In this document: in pieces, positions 1 to 5,671 of the stretch | How positions within the stretch are numbered: the first letter of the stretch is position 1 | Layout of the letters: each line of letters begins with the position of its first letter | NCBI GenBank assembly: GCA_947244675.1 | Contig: CAMXLV010000093.1 | Span: 1 to 6,365, forward strand | Direction: 5' to 3' | Length of the DNA stretch: 6,365 nt | DNA from: an uncultured Clostridium sp. | GTDB taxonomy: Bacteria; Bacillota_A; Clostridia; TANB77; CAG-508 | Notes under the pieces: model-generated | Seen by the model: the letters and a program-made list of their open reading frames with translations, nothing else | Database searches by the model: none | What the model was told of the DNA's origin: nothing | Program-made: the position numbers and the translations under genes

Positions 1-255
1 CCTAGTCAACCAACAACACTAGATTCATGTTTGTTTATTATCATTATTATTTTAATAGTTATAAAATTATTTTCTATCATTAGCCATATTTCTGAGGAAA
101 TGTTACGTTCAAACATAATATTTGCTTTATTAATAACAGTTATTATATTATTAGTTACAGTACCTATAATATATATTATAAATAAATACTTTCCGTTTAT
201 TATTGGGAAAAAATGTAAAGTGAGATTAATTAAAGATGAACTAAAGGATTCATAA
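1..255 (+). CDS. C-terminal fragment of a membrane protein, probably an acyltransferase-3 family glycan O-acetylase (5' end outside window)
   Basis: The frame is open from base 1 to the TAA at 253-255, giving 84 residues with the N-terminus missing. A TTG at 31 is only an internal codon, because the frame continues upstream through Pro-Ser-Gln-Pro-Thr-Thr. Two hydrophobic stretches are visible, at fragment residues about 11-27 and 43-68. They are separated by a short polar turn (His-Ile-Ser-Glu-Glu) and followed by Asn-Lys-Tyr-Phe-Pro-Phe-Ile-Ile-Gly-Lys-Lys and a charged tail. A final membrane helix ending in a 'FP-x-hydrophobic-G-K' motif just before the C-terminus is typical of acyltransferase-3 family membrane proteins, which O-acetylate surface sugars. 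That role would suit the neighbouring genes. The catalytic N-terminal part is not visible, so another polytopic membrane protein, such as a flippase, remains possible. The stop codon overlaps the foot of the terminator hairpin, which separates this gene from the downstream operon. Confidence 0.5.
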   Translation, partial: PSQPTTLDSCLFIIIIILIVIKLFSIISHISEEMLRSNIIFALLITVIILLVTVPIIYIINKYFPFIIGKKCKVRLIKDELKDS

Positions 256-291
256 AAGTTCTCCAATTATTAATAATTGGAGAACTTTTTT
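254..291 (+). terminator. Rho-independent terminator: perfect 36-bp inverted repeat plus T-run
   Basis: Bases 254-271 are exactly complementary to 272-289, with the centre between 271 and 272. As RNA this would fold into a stem of about 15 bp (GTTCTCCAATT pairing with AATTGGAGAAC at its core) with an AT-rich loop. It is followed by T286-T291. The left arm begins inside the TAA stop codon of the upstream gene. Four A residues precede the stem, so weak termination in the reverse direction is conceivable, but no convergent gene lies here. It should end transcription of the acyltransferase-like gene and isolate it from the next operon. Confidence 0.9.
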
Positions 292-348
292 CAAAAAAAT
301 TTTATCTTGTCAGTTTTAGTAGTTTTTATTTGTTTTGTGTAAATTACC

Positions 349-377
349 TTGAATAATAAAATTAACTATGATATAAT
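349..377 (+). promoter_or_regulatory. Sigma-A type promoter with extended -10, driving the polysaccharide operon
   Basis: The -35 box TTGAAT (349-354) and the perfect -10 box TATAAT (372-377) are separated by exactly 17 bp. A TG at 369-370, one base before the -10, makes an extended -10 element. Transcription should begin near 382-385, leaving a leader of about 80 nt before the first gene. The sequence upstream of the -35 is rich in T and A tracts (about 313-345) and could act as an UP element. The position just after a terminator and before the first glycosyltransferase supports its being real. No clear operator was seen. Confidence 0.8.
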
Positions 378-383
378 TTCCAC

Positions 384-464
384 GAATGAGCAGATGAAAA
401 TAAAACAAAATGAGTGGATATATTAAAGTTTGAAAACTAGGAAAATTTTATTGGAAAGCTGGCA
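384..464 (+). other. Predicted 5' leader of the operon, no recognisable structured element
   Basis: This is the stretch between the expected transcription start and the first ATG. It is A-rich, and I see no riboswitch consensus, no intrinsic attenuator and no stable hairpin. A weak AGTT/AACT pairing around 427-438 has too short a loop and stem to matter. A 10-codon ATG frame (394-426) has no convincing ribosome binding site. Antiterminator binding sites of the kind known from some capsule operons cannot be excluded by eye. Confidence 0.5.
453..458 (+). promoter_or_regulatory. Ribosome binding site supporting the start at 465
   Basis: GGAAAG lies 6 nt before the ATG at 465. An alternative in-frame ATG at 477 would start the protein at the usual GT2 N-terminus (MKELVSVILPVYN) but has no purine-rich site at the right distance. 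This makes 465 the better start, though the site is weaker than that of the next gene. Confidence 0.55.
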
Positions 465-1475
465 ATGAATAAGTTTATGAAAGAATTAGTTTCGGTAATC
501 TTACCTGTTTATAATGGAGAAAATACTATATCAGATACTATTAACTCTGTTTTAAATCAATCTTATAAAAATTTTCAATTAATTATAGTTAATGATGGTT
601 CTAAAGATAATACAGATAATATATGTAAAGAGTTTGAAGATAGTAGAATTGAGTATTATTATAAAGAAAATAGTGGAGTAAGTAATACTAGAAATTTTGC
701 ATTGAAAAAAGCTAAAGGTAAGTATATCATGTTTATTGATTCTGATGACTTATATAATTATGATTATATTGAGAAAATGGTTCAAAGCATGGAAAATGGG
801 TATGAACTGATATGCAGTGGGTATATTAATTTTGAAAAAAACACTAAATCGTTTTTTCCTAATGAATCAGAATTTGAGAATAAATTAGAATATATTGAGA
901 AATTGCAGGAAAATTATTTATTTAATCAAATTTGGAATAAAATATATATTAAAGACATTATTATAAAAAATAATATAATATTTGATAGCAATTTGTCTAT
1001 AGCTGAAGATTGGGACTTTAATATTAATTATTTAGATAAAATTACCAAATTTTCGGTTTGTAGAGATGCTTTTTATAGATATAGAGTAACAAATACAGGT
1101 TTAGGATTTAAATATAGAGATGACGCAAATACAGTAAAGTTGTGTTTGATTGATAAAATGAAAGAATTATTCGTAAATGATAAGTGTGATAACTGCTTTA
1201 TTTCAAATAGTTATATAAGGCAGTATTATTCTTATTTTAGCAATATAATAGATAAAAGAAATAAAGATGAAATAGCTAAAAAAAAGCATAAAATAAACGA
1301 AATAATAAACTCTGATGACTATGATAAAAGGTTGAATGAAATTAAATGTTGTGGATTTATGAATAAAGTTTTATATTTCTTTTTAATTAAAAAAAATACT
1401 TTTTTTATTACTATTTTAGCTTACTTAGCAAATATATATGATAGAATTAATAAAAAGAAAAAATTTGGATTATAA
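465..1475 (+). CDS. GT2 family (GT-A fold) glycosyltransferase, first gene of the operon
   Basis: This 336-residue cytoplasmic enzyme is predicted to transfer a sugar from a nucleotide-sugar donor to the growing lipid-linked repeat unit. Visible GT2 features in order are the N-terminal strand VSVILPVYN (residues 9-17), the nucleotide-binding NDGS (43-46), and a GVSNTRN segment (71-77) that positions the donor. These are followed by the metal-binding DSDD (92-95) and Glu-Asp at 181-182 (AEDWD), the expected place for the catalytic base. The region after about residue 210 is variable, as usual in this family, and probably sets acceptor specificity. Residues 303-324 are hydrophobic and flanked by lysines, suggesting association with the inner face of the membrane. 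The length is normal for capsule GT2 enzymes. The stop is 11 nt before the polymerase start. Donor and linkage cannot be read from the sequence. Confidence 0.92.
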   Translation: MNKFMKELVSVILPVYNGENTISDTINSVLNQSYKNFQLIIVNDGSKDNTDNICKEFEDSRIEYYYKENSGVSNTRNFALKKAKGKYIMFIDSDDLYNYDYIEKMVQSMENGYELICSGYINFEKNTKSFFPNESEFENKLEYIEKLQENYLFNQIWNKIYIKDIIIKNNIIFDSNLSIAEDWDFNINYLDKITKFSVCRDAFYRYRVTNTGLGFKYRDDANTVKLCLIDKMKELFVNDKCDNCFISNSYIRQYYSYFSNIIDKRNKDEIAKKKHKINEIINSDDYDKRLNEIKCCGFMNKVLYFFLIKKNTFFITILAYLANIYDRINKKKKFGL

Positions 1476-1486
1476 CGGAGGAAAAG

Positions 1487-2593
1487 ATGGTAGAATATAT
1501 AATTATGATGATTTTATCTGTATTTTTTTGTTTGTTAGCTAGTAAGTTTTCTAACAAAAAAATTAGTATAATATTTTCATTTTGCGCTATTTTAATCCCA
1601 GCTATTATTGCAGGTAATAGGAGCTTAGATATTGGTACTGATATAAATATATATGGAAATTATATGCATTATGTTGCTAGTAATTTTGATATGGGATATT
1701 TCTTTTCAATTTTTGGATATTCTGATATATTATTTTCACTATTTACAATTGCTGTTGCTAAAATATTTCAAGATATACATATATATTTGTTTTTATTACA
1801 ATTCTTAAATTGTATTCTTGTGTACAAGGCTTGTTGGAATTATAAGGACAATGTGCCTGTTTGGATTTCTTATTTTTTATTTCTATTAACATTATATTTT
1901 AGACAATTAAATTTATTACGACAAGGTTTGGCTATTAGTTTTTCAATTTTAGCTACATCTTATTTATTAAAAAATAAAAATAAAAAATTTTGGTTTTTTA
2001 CAATTCTATCTACGATGATGCATATTTCAGGTATATTGTTAGTTTTAATATATTTTGTTAATAAATTTTCAAACAAAAAATCAGATAGACATATTTTTTT
2101 CGCTATAATATATTTTTCTTTAGTAGCTTTAATTTTTTTATTTTTACCAACTTTAAAATTAGTCACAACTTTGGGAATATTACCAAGTAAATATACTTTT
2201 GAGTATTTTGCCAAATATATTAATATACATCATGAACTTGATAATTTGGGAACATTTTTCAAATTGTTTTGGTGTTGTATTACTTTGCTATTAGCTGGTA
2301 AAGTAACTATTAAAGAAAAAGTAAAAGATTTTAATTTTTTATTTCATATTGTATTTTTAGATTTCATATTTTGGAATTTAAATATCCATATTCATTATAT
2401 TGATAGATTATCATTCTATTTTGGATATGTTTATATGTTATTTCTATTACCACAATATAGTAAATTTTTTAAAAAGGATTTTTCAAATCAATTTTTATTT
2501 TATATTTTGTTAATAGTATTATTTGTATTTTATTGGTATGTAAGATTTGTTTTTCAGAATGCTGGTGCTGTTTATCCTTATGTACATTATTAA
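1487..2593 (+). CDS. EpsG/Wzy-type polysaccharide polymerase, polytopic membrane protein
   Basis: This 368-residue protein is dominated by hydrophobic helices, about ten by eye. It is predicted to polymerise lipid-linked repeat units on the outer face of the membrane. Features shared with the EpsG family are an N-terminal helix pair followed by NRSLDIGTDINIYG (44-57, the 'R-x4-G-T-D-x3-Y' signature), the RQGLAIS motif (145-151) preceding a helix, and MMHISG (177-182). Later come the loop IHYIDR (302-307) and a final helix ending near GAVYPYVHY. The start is secured by a strong GGAGG (1477-1481) 5 nt before the ATG. The stop lies 8 nt before the next gene's start. The DNA is exceptionally AT-rich (only 6 G/C in 2461-2520), partly because of Phe, Ile and Leu codons. 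Low sequence conservation of polymerases makes the exact substrate unreadable. An O-antigen-ligase-like role is less likely, given the EpsG signatures. Confidence 0.85.
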   Translation: MVEYIIMMILSVFFCLLASKFSNKKISIIFSFCAILIPAIIAGNRSLDIGTDINIYGNYMHYVASNFDMGYFFSIFGYSDILFSLFTIAVAKIFQDIHIYLFLLQFLNCILVYKACWNYKDNVPVWISYFLFLLTLYFRQLNLLRQGLAISFSILATSYLLKNKNKKFWFFTILSTMMHISGILLVLIYFVNKFSNKKSDRHIFFAIIYFSLVALIFLFLPTLKLVTTLGILPSKYTFEYFAKYINIHHELDNLGTFFKLFWCCITLLLAGKVTIKEKVKDFNFLFHIVFLDFIFWNLNIHIHYIDRLSFYFGYVYMLFLLPQYSKFFKKDFSNQFLFYILLIVLFVFYWYVRFVFQNAGAVYPYVHY

Positions 2594-2597
2594 GAGG
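2592..2597 (+). promoter_or_regulatory. Ribosome binding site that sets the start of the second glycosyltransferase at 2602
   Basis: AAGAGG overlaps the polymerase stop codon and lies 4 nt before the ATG at 2602. The reading frame stays open upstream to an ATG at 2533, but those 23 extra codons overlap the polymerase gene, encode a Cys-rich stretch unlike any GT2 N-terminus, and lack a Shine-Dalgarno site. The protein is therefore expected to start MEELISVVVPIYN. Confidence 0.8.
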
Positions 2598-2601
2598 TTT
2601 T

Positions 2602-3567
2602 ATGGAAGAGTTAATAAGCGTTGTAGTTCCAATTTATAATGTTGAAGAATTTTTAGAAAAATGTGTAGATAGTATATTATCTCAATCATATTCTAACTTA
2701 GAAATAATTTTAGTTAATGATGGTTCTAAAGATAATTGTTTGAAAATATGTAGAGATTATGAGTTGAAAGATTCCAGGATAGTTGTTATTGACAAAGAAA
2801 ATGGTGGGTTATCTTCAGCAAGAAATGCTGGTATTGATAAAGCAACTGGAAAGTATATTATGTTTATTGATTCGGATGACTATATTGAAAAAACTATGGT
2901 AGAAAAATTATATAACAATATAAGTTCAAATGGCGCAGATATAAGTATATGCAATTTCTTTTATTCATATAAAAACGAAAATATAAGAAATAATGCTATT
3001 TTAAATACAACTATTGATGATGAATCTAAGTTCTCATATTTGTATGGTAAATATTCTCTACAAACTATAATTAGTTGGAACAAATTATATAAAAGAGAAT
3101 TATTTAATGAGATTAGATATCCAGATGGACTTATTCACGAAGATCAATATATAATTTGTGACTTATTGGATAAAAGTAAAAAGATTAATTATATGACAGA
3201 TGAGTTTTTATATTATTATGTTCAAAGAGATAATAGTATAATGAGTACATTTAATATTAATAGGTTTGATGTTATAAAAGGTCTAAATAGAAGAATTGAA
3301 TTTTTTGAAAGTAAGAAGTATGATATGTTGATTAATAGAACAAAAGTTGAAAAGATTCAATTATTGTATCAATTATTAAAAGAAAGCAAAAAAGGAACAG
3401 TCGAAGATAAAAATAAATATATAATAAAATCTGAAGAAATGGATTTTAAAAATACTTTTCGCGAATTAAAAGGCGCAAAACTTGATGTTAAATCAAAAAT
3501 AAAGTTATTTCTAATAGAAAAATTGCCTAATATATACGATTTTTTGAAAAGGGAGAAAAAAAGATGA
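2602..3567 (+). CDS. GT2 family (GT-A fold) glycosyltransferase, second
   Basis: This is a 321-residue cytoplasmic glycosyltransferase, predicted to add another sugar to the repeat unit. It shows ISVVVPIYN (residues 5-13), NDGS (39-42), GGLSSARNAG (68-77), the metal-binding DSDD (90-93) and HED at 179-181, where the Asp is the likely catalytic base. WNKLYKRELF (159-168) is also common in capsule GT2 enzymes. The conserved half is closer to textbook GT2 proteins than the first glycosyltransferase in this operon, from which it differs in the acceptor half, so the two probably make different linkages. I chose the start at 2602 rather than 2533 because the ribosome binding site and the family N-terminus both point there. 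The stop overlaps the next start in ATGA (3564-3567), implying translational coupling. Confidence 0.93.
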   Translation: MEELISVVVPIYNVEEFLEKCVDSILSQSYSNLEIILVNDGSKDNCLKICRDYELKDSRIVVIDKENGGLSSARNAGIDKATGKYIMFIDSDDYIEKTMVEKLYNNISSNGADISICNFFYSYKNENIRNNAILNTTIDDESKFSYLYGKYSLQTIISWNKLYKRELFNEIRYPDGLIHEDQYIICDLLDKSKKINYMTDEFLYYYVQRDNSIMSTFNINRFDVIKGLNRRIEFFESKKYDMLINRTKVEKIQLLYQLLKESKKGTVEDKNKYIIKSEEMDFKNTFRELKGAKLDVKSKIKLFLIEKLPNIYDFLKREKKR

Positions 3568-4580
3568 AGGAAATAGTAAAAAAAATTTTAAGTTTTAGAT
3601 ACTATATTTTATATATGTTGTACAAAATTAAGATTAAAGGAAAGCAAAATGAAGTTTTAATTTTTAATACTCCTAATCATGGAAATTTAGGAGATCATGC
3701 AATATTACTAGCAGAAGCCAAGATATTAGAAGAAAACAATTTACTTCCTTTTTATATTCCAACATTTAGAGCAAAATATATCTTTAATTTTATAAAAAGA
3801 AACACTAGTGATAAAGCCTTATTGTTTATAACTGGTGGCGGTTTTTGTTGTAATGAATGGAAGAATGAAATGGATTTAGTAAATAAAGTTATTACTAATT
3901 TTCAAAATAATAAAATTGTTTTTTTTCCACAAACATTTTATTTTACAGATGAAAAATATGGAAAATCTTTTAAAGAAAATGTGGACAGACCAAATATCTA
4001 TTTATTTTGTAGAGAACACAAATCTTTAGATTTATTACGAAATCAATATAAACTTGATAATGTTTTTTTTGCGCCTGATATAGTATTATTTTTGAAAGAA
4101 AGTGTTAAAATTAAAGATACAAATAAAATAGATAATAGTATTTTATTTTGTTTAAGAAATGATTTAGAGAAAAGTGTAGATAATCAAGATATTGATAAAC
4201 TAACCAAAACATTGTTTGAGGACTATAAAATAGACTATACGGATACGGTTTTAAATAAGAAAATAGGCGATAAGCACAGAGAAGAAGAAGTTGTAAAGAA
4301 AATTAAAGAATTTTCTAATTATGAATTTGTTATTACAGATAGGCTACATGGTATGATTTTTTCGCTTTTAGCAGGTACTCCTTGTTTTGTATTAAATAAT
4401 TTTAATTACAAGGTTAAAGGCGTCTATGATACAATTAAAGATTATGAAAATGTATTTTTTATTGATAATATTAAAGATATTGAAGAAAAAATACAAAACA
4501 TAAAGTTAAAAAGCGATAATTCTAAAGTTTATCGAGAAGAATATAAAGATTTGCTTAAAGTAATAAAGGAGAATATATAA
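3564..4580 (+). CDS. Polysaccharide pyruvyl transferase family protein
   Basis: This 338-residue protein matches the CsaB/WcaK/EpsO-type pyruvyl transferase family (PF04230). Characterised members move the enolpyruvyl group of phosphoenolpyruvate onto a sugar as a ketal, adding negative charge to surface glycans. Visible signatures are NHGNLGDHA (38-46) near the N-terminus, the glycine-rich TGGGF (90-94), FFPQT (120-124), REHKS (150-154), APD (170-172) and FCLRND (195-200). TDRLHG (258-263) precedes LLAGTPC (268-274), in the C-terminal Rossmann-like domain. All the usual hallmark blocks are present, so it looks intact. Residues 1-25 are basic and hydrophobic and may contact the membrane. The start follows GGGAG (3551-3555) by 8 nt and overlaps the previous stop by 4 nt. 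The stop shares one base with the next ATG. The chemistry is inferred from the family; some members have other or unknown activities. Confidence 0.85.
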   Translation: MKEIVKKILSFRYYILYMLYKIKIKGKQNEVLIFNTPNHGNLGDHAILLAEAKILEENNLLPFYIPTFRAKYIFNFIKRNTSDKALLFITGGGFCCNEWKNEMDLVNKVITNFQNNKIVFFPQTFYFTDEKYGKSFKENVDRPNIYLFCREHKSLDLLRNQYKLDNVFFAPDIVLFLKESVKIKDTNKIDNSILFCLRNDLEKSVDNQDIDKLTKTLFEDYKIDYTDTVLNKKIGDKHREEEVVKKIKEFSNYEFVITDRLHGMIFSLLAGTPCFVLNNFNYKVKGVYDTIKDYENVFFIDNIKDIEEKIQNIKLKSDNSKVYREEYKDLLKVIKENI

Positions 4581-5671
4581 TGGAAAAAATGAAAAGATTT
4601 ATTGACTGTTATATTCCAACAGAAACATGTAATTTTAGATGTCATTATTGTTATATAACTCAACATAGAAAGTTTAATTCTAACCTAGCAAAGTTTGATT
4701 ATGAGCCAGAGGTTATAAGAAAAGCTTTATCAAAGAAAAGATTAGGTGGAGTATGTATGTTTAATATATGTGCAGGTGGAGAAACTTTATTATCTGAAGA
4801 TGTCATAAAGATAACGGAACAACTATTATTAGAAGGTCATTATGTAATGATTGTAACAAATGGTTCAATGACTAATAGATTTAAAGAGATTTCTAAATTT
4901 GATAGAAAATTAATGAGTCACTTGTTTTTTAAATTTTCATTTCATTATCTAGAGTTAGTAAGAATGAATTTGTTAGAAAAGTATTTTGAAAATGTTAAAC
5001 TTATGGAAGAGTGTGGTGCTTCATATACTATCGAAATCACACCTACTGATGAGCTTGAACCATATATTGATGAAATTAAAGAGGTTTGTCTTAAATATGT
5101 TGGAGCCTTACCTCATATTACAATAGGCAGAAAAGATTCAGAAGATATTCCACCATTAACACAACATTCATTTGAAGAATATAAGAAAATATGGAAAGAA
5201 TTTAATTCTGAAATGTTTAATTTTAAATCTACTATTTTTGGAGAGAAAAGAAAAGAATTTTGTTATGCTGGTGATTGGTCAGTGTATTTAAATTTAATGT
5301 CTGGCGAAATGCGACAATGCTACTGTGGAAAAGTATTAGATAATATTTATAAGAACGTGGATAAAGAATTAAAGTTTGCTCCTATTGGTAATTGTTGTGG
5401 TATGCCACATTGCTATAATGGACACGCATTTTTAACTTTTGGGGATATCCCAGAATTAGAAACTCCAACGTATGATAAATTAAGAAATCGAGTAAAAAAA
5501 GACGGAAAAGAATGGCTTTCTGATGAAATGAAATCTTTTATGCAAAGCAAGTTAAAAGATGCTAATGCAGAATTAGATTCTTCAAAAAAGAACATAATAA
5601 ATTTAAAAAATCAACCAATAATAATTTTAAAAAAGATTAAAAGGAAACTAAAAAATGAAAAAAAGAAATAA
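4580..5671 (+). CDS. Radical SAM protein with partial SPASM-like C-terminal cysteine motif, glycan-locus associated, substrate unknown
   Basis: In this 363-residue protein the canonical cluster motif is C17-x3-C21-x2-C24 (TCNFRCHYC), followed by AGGE (65-68), the usual SAM-binding glycine-rich segment, and VTNGS (92-96). The C-terminal part has C228-x13-G-x4-C247, exactly the first half of the SPASM pattern, plus C249 and C272, C273 and C278. The second half is degenerate: C272-x5-C278 is kept, but the flanking cysteines are replaced (Ile269 and His282 at those spacings). At least one auxiliary Fe-S cluster is therefore likely, a second uncertain. SPASM and twitch proteins include peptide, aminoglycoside and sugar-modifying enzymes, so the reaction cannot be named. 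A Lys-rich tail (about 335-363) may bind membrane or nucleic acid. The start follows AAAGGAG (4565-4571) by 8 nt and overlaps the pyruvyl transferase stop by one base. No RiPP precursor-like gene adjoins it. By neighbourhood it probably modifies a sugar or glycan intermediate. Confidence 0.85.
   Translation: MEKMKRFIDCYIPTETCNFRCHYCYITQHRKFNSNLAKFDYEPEVIRKALSKKRLGGVCMFNICAGGETLLSEDVIKITEQLLLEGHYVMIVTNGSMTNRFKEISKFDRKLMSHLFFKFSFHYLELVRMNLLEKYFENVKLMEECGASYTIEITPTDELEPYIDEIKEVCLKYVGALPHITIGRKDSEDIPPLTQHSFEEYKKIWKEFNSEMFNFKSTIFGEKRKEFCYAGDWSVYLNLMSGEMRQCYCGKVLDNIYKNVDKELKFAPIGNCCGMPHCYNGHAFLTFGDIPELETPTYDKLRNRVKKDGKEWLSDEMKSFMQSKLKDANAELDSSKKNIINLKNQPIIILKKIKRKLKNEKKK
5641..5645 (+). promoter_or_regulatory. 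Ribosome binding site for the NodB-like gene, inside the radical SAM gene
   Basis: AAGGA lies 9 nt before the ATG at 5655, within the last codons of the radical SAM gene. It supports the 5655 start and a coupled 17-nt gene overlap. Confidence 0.65.

Noticed and set aside
6..266. Minus-strand open frame opposite the acyltransferase-like gene
   Set aside because: It is a mirror of AT-rich coding sequence for hydrophobic helices, its start lies inside the terminator palindrome, and no ribosome binding site is seen.
307..331. TTGTCA as a second -35 box upstream of the main promoter
   Set aside because: It is a good -35 match, but no acceptable -10 lies 16-18 bp downstream; TTTATT sits only 13 bp away.
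394..426. Ten-codon leader peptide frame in the operon 5' leader
   Set aside because: It has no convincing Shine-Dalgarno site, no run of regulatory codons and no attenuator hairpin after it.
1960..2214. Minus-strand open frame inside the polymerase gene
   Set aside because: It lies wholly within a well-supported gene and its translation shows no recognisable motif; low GC makes such chance frames common.
2533..2601. In-frame upstream extension of the second glycosyltransferase to an ATG at 2533
   Set aside because: It overlaps the polymerase gene, gives a Cys-rich segment unlike GT2 N-termini, and lacks a ribosome binding site; AAGAGG just before 2602 decides the start.
5413..5595. Minus-strand open frame inside the radical SAM gene
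   Set aside because: It is a short shadow frame with no motif and no independent promoter or ribosome binding site.
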